Shown here piece by piece: positions 11,951 to 22,938 of a DNA stretch of 64,000 bases. Within the stretch, counting starts at the first letter, position 1. Each line of letters begins with the position of its first letter. The stretch covers positions 14,647,501 to 14,711,500 of the forward strand of contig NC_068577.1 in NCBI RefSeq assembly GCF_025698545.1. Direction: 5' to 3'. The notes beneath the pieces were generated by a model. The model was not told where the DNA came from. It did not search any database and worked only from the letters and a program-made list of their open reading frames with translations. The DNA comes from Gossypium raimondii (lineage: Eukaryota; Streptophyta; Magnoliopsida; Malvales; Malvaceae). Both the position numbers and the translations under genes were made by a program.

Positions 11951-13149
11951 TCAAAAAAAAAAAAGAGGCCAAGGTGAAAATCAGCAAAGGACGCCTTGAG
12001 ACCAAAGGGGATTTGAGTTGAAAACCCGAAAAGGGCGGCTCAAATATTGATCAAAATGGGGCATGAGGTGATCAGAGCAACTCGAATCTTGATCAGATTG
12101 GGGCATGTGGTGATCTAGTTATATCTGAATCAACAGGAAAGAGTAGGCAAAATCTTGGGGCATTGGCAGAGTACTGTGGATCTCCTAAACACATGTCAAA
12201 CTCAGAAGGATCTTCAAAAAGTTTGTACAGAGAAGTTCAAGCTGCGATATCTGGGCCACCCAATTTTCATACTATTGAATTTGTTATTCTTGGAATACTT
12301 CATTCTTTTCAAAGATACACATTCTCAATCAATTTCTTTGTTATCTTTTTTTTACTATAATTTATTCTTATCCCTTGTTATGACCTTTTTGTAAGCATGT
12401 TGCATTGGAATAATGATCAATGGACTAATAAAATTTTCACAAGGAAAGTTTTGCATATTACTCTAGAAGTTTCTAAATAATATAGGAGCCTGAAACAGGA
12501 CTATTATTTAGAACGCACCAGGTTTAACGGTTGGAAATCTGAAAAGGAAGAGTCTAAACTAGGACTTTCGCTTTGGATTTTGTTGTTAAAAACATTGGTT
12601 GAACAAAATAATAAGATGTCGTGTTGATGACAAAGCCTAAATCAACAAGCAAGTAATGATCACCAGGCAATAGAAAGAGGTTACCTCGGGAAAAGAGCCC
12701 TTATTTGCACATGAGCCTTTGGTACGACACCCTGGGAATGATATAAGAGACTAGAAAGATTTAGATCCTGTATCCTTGAATTGTGATAGGAGAGGATTGA
12801 AGAAAAGCCATATACTCTTGGGTTACAGTGGGAGAACGATGGTATGAATTTTTGCGCCCCAATGGATTAAACTTGGAGGTTCACAATGGGGGCAACCTGG
12901 CTAAATATTTCTTCAGAAAAGCCAGTCAAGCAAGAAGATGTTCTAACACGCCAGTCACAAAGACTTAATAAACTTCGAGTAATGACAACCTAAGCGGGAT
13001 CATTCTCGGAAAAATTAAATTTTGCATTCATGCAAACACCATTCACACATGTCTAGTTAGGAGCATTTGATGCATTTTGATCATGTCATCCTAATCATTA
13101 GGCATAATTAGGTTCATTATACAGGCCATGTTCCCCAGAGAATAGATCA
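11951..13149 (+). other. 3' untranslated region of the element, unique part
   Basis: No recognisable coding sequence. It joins the last pol remnant to the tandem array and contains the short duplicated phrase GATCAGA.TGGGGCATG.GGTGATC near 12045-12115. Confidence 0.6.
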
Positions 13150-14345
13150 GTGAAAATAGCAGATCTTGCCTTCCTGCATCGACAGCGAAGCAGATCGAAA
13201 ACAAAGTCTTGCCTTTCTCGGTTGTAGTGGAGCAGGTTAAGGATAGCAGATATTGCCTTCCTGCATTGACAGCGAAGCAGATCGAAGATGGCAGATTTTA
13301 CCTCCCTGTGGTTACAATGGAGTACATTGAAGCCAGTAATTCTACTTCTCTGGACAACAGTGGAATAGATTGAAGATTTCAGATCTTATCTCCCTAAGCA
13401 GTAGTGGAGCAGATCGAAGATGGCGGATTTTACCTCCCTGTGGTTATAGTGGAGTACATTGAAGCGATAATTCTACTTCCGGGCAACAAATGGAATAGAT
13501 TGAAGATTTCAGATCTTATCTCCCTAAGCAGTAGTGGAGCAGATCGAAGATGGCGGATTTTACCTCCCTGTAGTTACAGTGGAGTACATTGAAGCTAGTA
13601 ATTCTACTTCCCTAAACAACAGTGGAATAGATTGAAGATTTCAGATCTTATCTCCCTAAGCAGTAGTGGAGCAGATCGAAGATGGCAGATTTGACCTCCC
13701 TGTAGTTATAGTGGAGTACATTGAAGCCAGTAATTCTACTTCCCTGGACAACAGTGGAATAGATTGAAGATTTCAGATATTATCTCCCTAAGCAGTAGTG
13801 GAGCAGATCGAATATGGCAGATTTTACCTCCCTGTGGTTACAGTGGAGTACATTGAAGCCAATAATTCTACTTCCCTGGACAACAGTGGAATAGATTGAA
13901 GATTTCAGGTCTTATCTCCCTAAGCAGTAGTGGAACAGATCGAAGATGGCGGATTTTACCTCCCTGTGGTTACAGTGGAGTACATTGAAGCCAGTAATTC
14001 TACTTCCCTGGACAACAGTGGAATAGATTGAAGATTTCAGGTCTTATCTCCCTAAGCAGTAGTGGAGCAGATCGAAGATGGCGGATTTTACCTCCCTATG
14101 GTTATAGTGGAGTACATTGAAGCCAGTAATTCTACTTCCCTAGACAACAGTGGAATAGATTGAAGATTTCAGATCTTATCTCCCTAGCGAGAGTGGAGCA
14201 GATCGAAGATGGCGGATTTTACCTCCCCGTGGTTACGGTGGAGTACATTGAAGCCAGTAATCATATCTTCCTGGTCACAGGTGGAATAGGTTGAAGATTG
14301 TAAGTCCTATCTCATTGATATTGCGATGGAGTAGATTGAAGCACC
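13150..14345 (+). repeat. 44-bp monomers arranged as a 132-bp higher-order tandem array
   Basis: Eight near-identical units begin at 13287, 13419, 13549, 13681, 13813, 13945, 14077 and 14208, a spacing of 130-132 bp. Each unit is three related monomers of 43-46 bp ending TGGAGTACATTGAAG, TGGAATAGATTGAAG and TGGAGCAGATCGAAG. Single, less ordered monomers occupy 13150-13287 and the array decays after about 14290. It lies in the 3' untranslated region, just ahead of the polypurine tract, the place where tandem arrays are known in plant Tat/Ogre elements and from which some satellite DNAs are thought to arise. Confidence 0.93.
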
Positions 14346-14474
14346 AATTCTTATACATTTGAAGATGCGAGGATGGAATGTGGTCGCTTGAAGAAGAAGA
14401 GCACTAAGATCCAGTGGATGGGCAAAATTGGCCATTTCTAAAGTTTTTGCTCCGTTCCTGTTACACGACAACGA

Positions 14475-14489
14475 GCAAAGAGGGCCAGC
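14475..14489 (+). other. Polypurine tract
   Basis: GCAAAGAGGGCCAGC directly abuts the 3' LTR (starts 14490), the expected position of the plus-strand primer. Two pyrimidines interrupt it, so it is a weak or slightly mutated tract. Confidence 0.7.
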
Positions 14490-16582
14490 TGTAATACCCA
14501 ATTTTAGCCCGGGCTCACAAAAAAAAAAGAAAAAAACCCAAAGTAATATCATTTGGCCCGATCGGAATTGCCCATTACTTGAAAAGGTTGAAGGTCCATC
14601 TACAAGCTTATGGAAACATAATCTTCAGGGATATGCAATCTTAGATATGATATGCAATCTTAGATATAATATATAATCTTAGATATGATATGCAATCTTA
14701 GATATGATATATAATCTTAGATATGATATGCAATCTTAGAAGATATGATTTTGTAATCTTAGAGATTTAATTTGTAGATACCTTTTAATCTCAGCCGTTG
14801 ATGTAATTGATCTGTACCGTTGGATTTGGGGAGGCTCAACTATAAATAGAGGTCTCTCCCTTCATTGTAAAAAAAAAAAGGTGGAATAAAAAAAGAGAAC
14901 GATTGGCATTTTTTTAAAAGTGGCTTACTATTTTTTTCTTTCGATTAATTTTTACTTATTTACGATTTTAAAAAAGAGAGAAGGTGATACCACTGCAAAT
15001 TTTATTTATTTTTTTATTTAGCCCCTCCGCCTTTTAATGTTTTTGTAATTAAGTTTTTTTATTTTTAAATTTACCCCTTTATTTATTTTCGATTTCAATT
15101 CGATCCTGATTGGACGACGCCATTTAGAGAAATAGGGAAAATTTCCCTTCTGGTCCCTCCATGTAATATGCGCGTTCAATTTGGTCCTTCAGTTTTCATT
15201 TATGTATAGATTTACCTCAGAGTTTTTATTTACAGTTCAAATTAATTTTTTTCATTTTCTTTATTTTTTATTAATTAGTTTTTTATTCTTTTTTATATTT
15301 AATTATTTTTTAAAAATATATGTATATATATTTTTCATATCTGTATTTATTTTTGTAGTATAATATAATTATTTTTTATTTATTTATATGTAATTATTTT
15401 TATCTATATGTATATATTTATTTTAGTATACATATGTATGTACACATATTAATATTTTTAACTAATTTTTATATATATGAACATTTTTTTAAATGCAAAT
15501 ATATTTTTTATATACTTTATAATTTTTCTCTTTATTTTCATAAATGCATCATGTATGTATAAGTTTCATAGCCCAAGATTTCATATGTAAATTATGTATA
15601 TGACTTTTAATTCCAATGCATATATACTATGTGTCTTTTATTCTTTATATTTTGTTTATTTTCTTCATTCGATTATTAATTCATGTTTTTGTTTATATGT
15701 TAAAATTCATTTTTTTATTTTGATCATTCATTTGATATTTTGTATGTGATTATTTTTTTATTATGTATATTGATTCTATTTATTCATTTATTTATATTAT
15801 TTCTACGACGCTGTAATATTTATTATTGCATGGTATATTTAATAGCATCACATCATTTTTTTTACTCGATTTCAAACTTTTCAAAATTGAGGTAGTGCTT
15901 GTATTTAGGATTTTCAAGGAAATTGAGTCCTAACGTATTGGGTTCCGATTTTCTTCGTTAAATCTAACAATCGAGCATTTCTCTTTAATCAAAAAATAAG
16001 AACTCATTATTGGGAATTCAACACGTTGTGTCCTAACGTATTGGATGTGACGCATTGATTTCTCGAAATGAATATTTTTAAAAAAATAATAAAGGAAATA
16101 TTCCGAGTTTGGGATTCTAAAGGAATTGTTCCCTAACGCATTGGGCCGCGATTTCTTAAATCTTGAATAAATGGATATTCTTTTAAATTTTTATTGCACT
16201 AGTATTTTACCCTAATTCATTTTTGGGGAAAATTAGAATGTCGTGCCCTAACGTATTGGGTGTGGTATTTTATTTCTCTGAAATGAGAAGGGTCTTAATA
16301 CGTAATGTTTTAAGTTTTTGCTAAGGATTACGATTTTCAAATTTTCGACATTAAGACATTAATTAATTAACTAGGGTACCAATTTTTGGGCGTAATGAGG
16401 GTGCTAATCCTTCCTCATACATAACCGACTCCCGGACACGTTTTTCTAAAATTTGTAGACCAAAGTCATTTTTAGGTGACCCAATCACACCTTAATAAAA
16501 GATTGGTGGCAACTCCCAATTTTCATTTTTTAAAGTCGACAACCTAAAATTTTTGTTTTTTTTCAAAAAAATGGTTTCGACA
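14490..16582 (+). repeat. 3' LTR of the Tat/Ogre-like element
   Basis: 2,093 bp, colinear with 5968-8068 and differing by scattered substitutions and short homopolymer or dinucleotide indels. It ends TTTCGACA and is followed by the duplication GTAGT at 16583-16587. Confidence 0.95.
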
Positions 16583-16587
16583 GTAGT

Positions 16588-18450
16588 AATAGTTTAATAG
16601 CGGTTTTGGAATCTAAGATTTGGGGATATGATTTAAATTTTAGCAAATTCAAGCTTAATTTCATAACACATGATTTTTTTTTATTTTAAAATTTATTTTA
16701 AAACTACAAACTTTCAAAATCCAATATTCATAGAAAAGACCAAGGATTTTTTCTCTCTCTTGATTCACTCTGGGTCCAAAACAATGTACTAAGTACCGTA
16801 CTAAAGAGCGTGTATCCTTTTTCTCTTGGTACCGGTATGTATTGATATTGTAAAGATCCGATTTTTAGTGGTGTCGGAAAATACAATTTTGGAACTCTAT
16901 TTTCAGAAACCAAGTCTGTAAGGATGAAATGTAAAGATTAATGAAGGTAGTATGAAAATTACGTTTGGTTAAGATAAATAAACACTGATTACATTTGGTT
17001 ATTGATTTCATTCAAATTTAAACATTATTGATTACGTTTGGTTATTGGAAGTAAATTAGAATTTTTTAAACCAATAAGGCTAAAGAGTCAAAAGAAGCCC
17101 TCAATAACAACTTTTTAAAATAATCAATTAAGCCCTTTTAAATTTTAAAATTATTAAAAAGTAAAAGCAAAATTCATAAAAAAGTTATAAAAATTTAAAA
17201 TTTCTATTAAAAATAACAATACCGACCCAATAAAAGAGTAAGGGTCAATTTTTTAAAATCTTATAACCATTAGATTTTAATGGGTCGGTATTGTTATTTT
17301 TAATAATTTTAAAATGTTATAACTTTTTAATAAATTTTGTTTATGATTTTGTAAATATTTTAAAATTTTAAGAGGGCTTAATTGAGTATTTTTATAATAT
17401 CTCAAACCCGTGTAGACGTTACGGCCAGATCTAGAGAAATTACTATGATTCACTTTAAAATCCATAAATCATTTGGGTTTGTAGAAATAATGCAAGCTTT
17501 TGATAAAAACAATTCGGATCATTTTAAAAGAAAATATATTTCTTACTTAACTTGTTAATTAATAAATATATATTATAAAACGCTTATGTTTGCAACAGAA
17601 CTGTTAGTTAAATTCAATTTGAATTTTGAAAATCTAATGTTTTGTTGATGTTGTAATTATAATTTTAAAATAAAAGTTCAAAACAAAACAGTCTGAAACA
17701 GTCCAACAATACCAAAACAGAGTAAACCAAGTTTTAAGTAGCACAAATTAAATTTCACATCAAAAATCTATTAATTATATTTTATTAAATGAAAATAATC
17801 TGGATGAGTGGAATTAAAGATATCAAAACATCATAAACTTATAAATTGATTATTTGAATTTAATAACTCATGATAAATTAATTATTTAATTCGGTAACTC
17901 CAATTGATTGATTGAACTTGCTACATTAATGAATTTCATAATCAATCATACGAAAGAATTTAAAATATGCATAAAACAATAATGCATGTACATCTTTTTT
18001 TTTTTGATTCTTACTTTTTTTAACATAATTCACACTTTCTTTATTTGATGAAAATTCATTATATGAATTCTCCAGTAAGTTTATAATAATTCTCTCTCTA
18101 TAACATGTTATATATATATATAACCACCTCTTTATAAGCATACAAAATATGCTATTCTAGAGAAGATTAACTGTACTTACCTCCAAAATTGTGGTGTTCT
18201 AAAATATTATGCCTAACCTTTCTCTAAACATGTGGATTAATAAATAATCTTAAACACCTTAAATCCAAATTGACATTTAACATCAAAATTGACAATTAAA
18301 GTGACAAAAGACAGATCTTTAAAGATTCAATTAAAATATTTTGAAATTTAAGCATCAATTCAAAATATAACTCATGGTTTTGGAGACTTGAGGTGCAAGT
18401 AAATCCGATAAAATTCTGGAAATTTTTGTAGAAAATGACTTTTGGGGCAA
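16588..18450. other. AT-rich intergenic DNA
   Basis: No gene. A segment from 16849 (TGTAAAGATCCGATTTTTAG) resembles the left end of the TGTAACAGCCC-type LTRs, but no matching right end is visible. It contains the large foldback described separately. A short TA run lies at about 18108-18121. Confidence 0.5.
17117..17392. repeat. Foldback element with arms over 100 bp
   Basis: The left arm (about 17117-17230, ending AACAATACCGACCCA) is the reverse complement of the right arm (about 17279-17392, starting TGGGTCGGTATTGTT) with scattered mismatches, around a loop of about 50 bp. Outer ends read CAATTAAGCCC and GGGCTTAATTG. It looks like a foldback MITE and could produce a long hairpin RNA. Target-site duplication not resolved. 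Confidence 0.8.
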
Positions 18451-18634
18451 CTACCCCATTGCCTATAGAGTTAGAATTCAGTAAAAAATTTTAACTGGTG
18501 ATATCTACATACAAAGCACCATTTCCCAGCTGGAAAGTATAAGAGAACGGAAAGATACAATGGCTATGCCTGAAACCAGTGTCTTCATCATATACTTGCT
18601 TCCCCACTATTGATGAAAATGAGGCCTTATTTGT

Positions 18635-21600
18635 TCATGCAGCACCACCGCCACCTTCGTCACCTTCGGGATCGAGGGGAATTTCATGGCGAGGCCTGTT
18701 GTACTTCTCACGAAGCTGCTTGATAGGGATGAAATCACCGGCTGCATCCATTCCGTAGAATAGAAAAGAAACATAAGGATGGTCAAACTGTCTCTGCACA
18801 TGGATATAGGCAGCCACGGTGAATCGAAGAGGATGGTATCAAGTATTATGTTTTGTTAATTACAGTTCCACTCACCAAATCTGGTTGTTCTGGGGCTAAA
18901 AGATTCTCCTCAGGAACTGCAGCATAAAGAAACATAAATTGAGTTCACCAGTGGAGTAGCTACATGACTTTCAAAAAGTTACTACAATACAAATATATCT
19001 AGCATTGCTATCAGAGGTAAGAACTAGGCAAAAAGATCATAACTTCATCAAATTAAAAAGAGATAACGATGGAGAAACTACCAATTTCAAACAGCTAAAG
19101 AGACAAAGGTAATCTATATCAAAAGGAATCAAGCCAACAGCAATACCGAAATGGTTTACCATATGCTACTAGTAGATTGGGGTCTGCATATACATCAACC
19201 AAGACCTGACAAACAACACAGACGACATTAGAATATATGGTTAAATCAGCCCATTCTATATCATGCATGCTCTTCGTCGTAGTTCCTGCTATTTTATAGA
19301 TTTGTATTTCGGTACTATGGCGTTTAACCCTTATTAGTGTACTCTAATGAAAAATCTTTCCAGGTAAAGCAAATTATTTTCCTCTGATTTCTCAGAATCT
19401 TTGAACATTATCACTGCAATAAATCATGGTAAGATTTTAGAAAGTTTTTTTCTGAATAGGGACACGAGTCTCCTTTTCCGGCCAAAGCACGCAACAGCTA
19501 TCCCCTTTCTTTCTGTAGCACATGATCCTATCAATATTACAAGGAAAAGTTGTCTATGATTAACTGACCTTATACCACATAAAAAGCATGTTCTTATTTA
19601 GTTGACAATGTAAGAAACAATATGAATGATAATTAACATTTTTTATAATTGAAAATTTTAAATAAAGGTTCTTTTATTTTTTGGTAATCTTTTTGAGGCA
19701 GGAAAAGCACATTCCCTGAATATTAAACAAAGACGGCATGTAAATATTGTGGATGCCATCAGCGCATCCTCAATGCTGGAATGACCTGGCAATACACACT
19801 AACATGCACTAAAGGAAATAAGTTTCCAGTGGCAGAGACTAACTGGTTATTCAATTGATAGTCAGAACGGAAAAGCAATGAAGGTCAAGTGTATAAGGTC
19901 CAAATTTTGAACAATCATCAACTAGAAAATAGGCAAAGAGAAGTTAGCGCACTATTGAGCTTGGTCATATTTGTTTATTGTGTCGTAAAATCTTAAAGGA
20001 AGCACTCATAAGGCCTACCAGGATTTTTCTGATCCAAATACTTATTGTTTCAGTATAGAAATTATGTTTTATTGGTTTCTATGTCATAATAATATATCCA
20101 TACCAAAAGAGAAAGTTCATTGGCCATTGCAAAACTTAGGAGGCTTCAAGAAAAGAAGAGCAGACATAACATACATGGGGTTCATTGCATTGAAAGCTAA
20201 ATAATATCTCGATTATAAGATAAGTATACTGCCCATTCCAGATGAATTTAAATATAAGTACTAATCAAACCTGATAAAATGGCTGATTAGAACCATGAGA
20301 CAACTTTTCAACCTGTGCAGCTTCCATCCATGTACTTGATTCACAGCACACTGGATCCATCCCACAAATTACAGCTCGATAACCTGAATAATATAAACAA
20401 GTAGGAAATGACAAGACAAGAGGACAAGAACCTTGTATTAATGCTTGTCACAGGAAATCTCGATAGATGTAATACTTTACAGGGTTGTACTTCGCTCTCA
20501 TCTTCTCTCTGACCTATCTTTCTCTATCTTTAGAAAGAAGGGTGGGATTTTTGGGGAGGGGGGGAGAGGGAGGCTGAACGAGTACAAAAGCTGTAGCACA
20601 TCGACAAGCAAAAGCATACTGAAATATAAAGGAATTATTAAATAGAAAAGGAAAAGGAAATCAATTCCCAATAGTGGAATTTAGGGGAAAGGGATGGAGG
20701 AGAAGAAACAAAGGAAGGAAACTAATAGCTGATATAATTTAGTGGAAATCATGTTTGATGGTATACCAAAAATTTTATGCTGAACTTTCTGTCCCAAACG
20801 AAAAGCGTATTGTGCATTTTCATATGCCAATGCTTTTGCAGATGCAGCCAAAGATTCAGCCTCGAGTTTAGACATGTCATCCCGTAATTGAGCTGCCAAA
20901 GCATAATTTTCATTCTCGATTGCATTGTGCAGTTCTCCACTGCAATGAAACAAAGAAAATGAATAGCCTGAAGCACTCAAGTGTATCTAAATAAAAAATA
21001 AAAAAGAAGATACTCCAAATCCGCAATCTCTCACAAAAATCAATACTCTGCACTAGAAGAAGAGTGCATATAACATAAGCGAGGGGACTCACCGTAGACG
21101 CACAAGACTTAGAGCCTTATCTTGAGCTTCACTCTTTGAGGACAAACCTCTTTTTGCTTCTTGCTGCTTAAGGATTTCTGCTTCAACCTTCATAGCAGAA
21201 CACTTGTTAATGAAAAGACACTTACATACACATTTCTCAACTCCATTTTTTATGAACAAACTTGGATACACATTGTACCAACCAAGCTTACATAAATTAA
21301 TGATACTATATAAAGAAATAAAGAACTGATGCATGCAAAATGGGTACAAAGAAAACTAAAAATCTACCAAAGTAATCATTTCATTAACAACTAATAGCCA
21401 GTGGAAAGCTTCCAAAAGAGTCCAACAATTAATATCAGGTCTTTCTAAGTTCTAACCTCAGTAAGCTTATTTCTAAGTTGCTGTGCAAATTCATATTCTT
21501 CCAAGTTCAAAGCACGCTGCAAATCCACAGAAAAACAACATAAAAAATGACCAAATCCTATGAACTGAGAGATAAACAGAAACAACTATTAATAAAAGAT

Positions 21601-21987
21601 AAAAATTCATATCATAGATGAAAAAAAAAACACAAGCTCACATCACCAAACCTGAACTTGAGTAGCCAAGTCTAATTGGAAAAAGAAAATCAGTATATCT
21701 TCATTAGCAGTCTCACTACGCTCTGAGCTTGCACCCAATTCCCGGTCACCTCCTTTAAACGGCCAACCAACTTTAACCCCAAAGTTCCTTTTCTTCAACA
21801 AATTGGGATTGCCATTAAAGTAAAAACTTGGTACATACCCATGCCAGAAATATTGTCTACTAATCCCATATTTCATATGACCTTTTCCAATTATCTCAAA
21901 ATGCCGCCTCCCGCCTACTTCTGTTCCATAAACAGCCGTGTTTCCAGAGGTTGTTAAAGCACCGCTTAATGAAAGGGTCTGCACCAT
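18635..21987 (-). CDS. CLPF: Chloroplast Clp protease adaptor ClpF (UVR + YccV domains)
   Basis: Encodes the stromal adaptor that, in Arabidopsis, helps select substrates for the ClpC chaperone of the Clp protease. I rebuilt eight exons (minus strand, ATG first): 21652-21987, 21457-21516, 21093-21187, 20767-20939, 20271-20383, 19160-19205, 18876-18916, 18635-18793. All junctions are GT-AG and phases close to 1,023 bp, 340 aa, near the Arabidopsis length (about 330). The N-terminus is rich in Ser/Thr/Gly and poor in acidic residues, as in a transit peptide. Two helical segments follow (EYEFAQQLRNKL; then the UVR motif ENYALAAQLRDDMSKLEAES, about residues 173-192). A YccV/HspQ-like domain (FRLGQKVQHKIFG, VICGMDPVCCESS, VLVDVYADPNLLVAYVPEEN, FDHPYVSFLFYG) runs to about residue 320. 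The last-exon acceptor (TGCAG before AGACAG) was chosen to keep frame and family similarity. No damage seen. Confidence 0.93.
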
Positions 21988-22938
21988 TTTTCTTGGGAAA
22001 CAAAATGATTTTTTTTTCCTCTTTCTTGATTGAAACCAACTAAAATGAAATTCTGGATATTTAATTTCGTCCTCACAAAATTAATTTCAGGCTTTTTTAT
22101 CAAAAAGAAAAAGGAGAAACTTCATTAATTTCAGGCTTTCAGCGACTGAGATGAAGGGAAGGGTAGAATTAAAAATAAAGATAAAAAATTATATGCAATC
22201 TGTGGATTACAGGATCGAGTGTGTTATTGAACAGAATCCTGACACGTAAGATTCCTTAGGCCCCATAGGCCAGCAGCCTACCTGGCTCATTTCTTACCTG
22301 TGTTACTGGGCCGGAGCAAAGAAATATTGATTCTATTTTATTCAAAATAAATTATATTTATTTTGATTATTTTTTAAATGTATTTTATTCAGTTTGGATT
22401 TCTGTTTACAGGTTGAATTTTATTTTTACTTAATTTATAATTTCTTAGTTTTATAGTGCAAAAATAAATATTTATATTTTAAATGAGTGAAAATAACTTT
22501 AAAATGTTTTTTTTAAATAAAAATAGAAAACGACAGATTTGAACGGTAATGATTCATTCAAAAAATGAAGTACAAAAAAGAATTCAAAGCTCAACACTTA
22601 CAATCTGATCTGTCTAAAGTCGAGACCATGCCCATAATCGACAGATTCAAAACCCGGACAATCCCTTCCCCTCTTTAAAACATGCCAAGAAAGAGTCCCC
22701 TTTCTCAGGATGTAGTGCAACATGGTGAAATCAAATAGAAAAGCCCACATCACCATGAAATATACATTATTAACAAACAAATCATTGCTCAAAAAATTCA
22801 GCGAAAAAAAAAGAAACATATCTACATGAAAAACCAAACACAACCAACCCACTACCTGCCTACAAATACAAGGTGATGAGGAAATCAAACCAAGAATTAC
22901 TGGCTTTCATCAACTCTGAAACTGTGTATTTAAATGTT
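21988..22938. other. Intergenic: ClpF upstream region and 3' end of the next gene
   Basis: 21988-22250 should hold the ClpF 5' UTR and promoter (read on the minus strand). About 22330-22560 is plain AT-rich sequence. From about 22590 to 22938 the minus strand probably carries the 3' UTR of the macro/SEC14 gene. No separate gene is visible. Confidence 0.6.

Larger units (their letters stand above)
5968..16582 (+). mobile_element. Full-length Tat/Ogre-like Ty3/gypsy LTR retrotransposon, gag-only
   Basis: A complete element of 10,615 bp flanked by a perfect 5-bp duplication (GTAGT, 5963-5967 and 16583-16587). LTRs are 5968-8068 and 14490-16582. Order: 5' LTR, primer-binding site, 1.15-kb leader, gag (9246-10686, broken), short pol remnants (11100-11950), noncoding DNA, a 132-bp tandem array (13150-14345), polypurine tract, 3' LTR. 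A primer site resembling tRNA-Arg, the Gag sequence type and a tandem array in the 3' untranslated region are known traits of the plant Tat lineage (which includes Ogre). Reverse transcriptase, RNase H and most of integrase are missing, so mobility would have needed enzymes from another element. The LTR pair is very similar, with small indels, so insertion looks fairly recent; I did not compute a distance. Confidence 0.93.

Noticed and set aside
13150..14345. Regular repeats with spacers, CRISPR-like at first sight
   Set aside because: The whole 132-bp unit repeats without unique spacers, and it lies in a plant retrotransposon.
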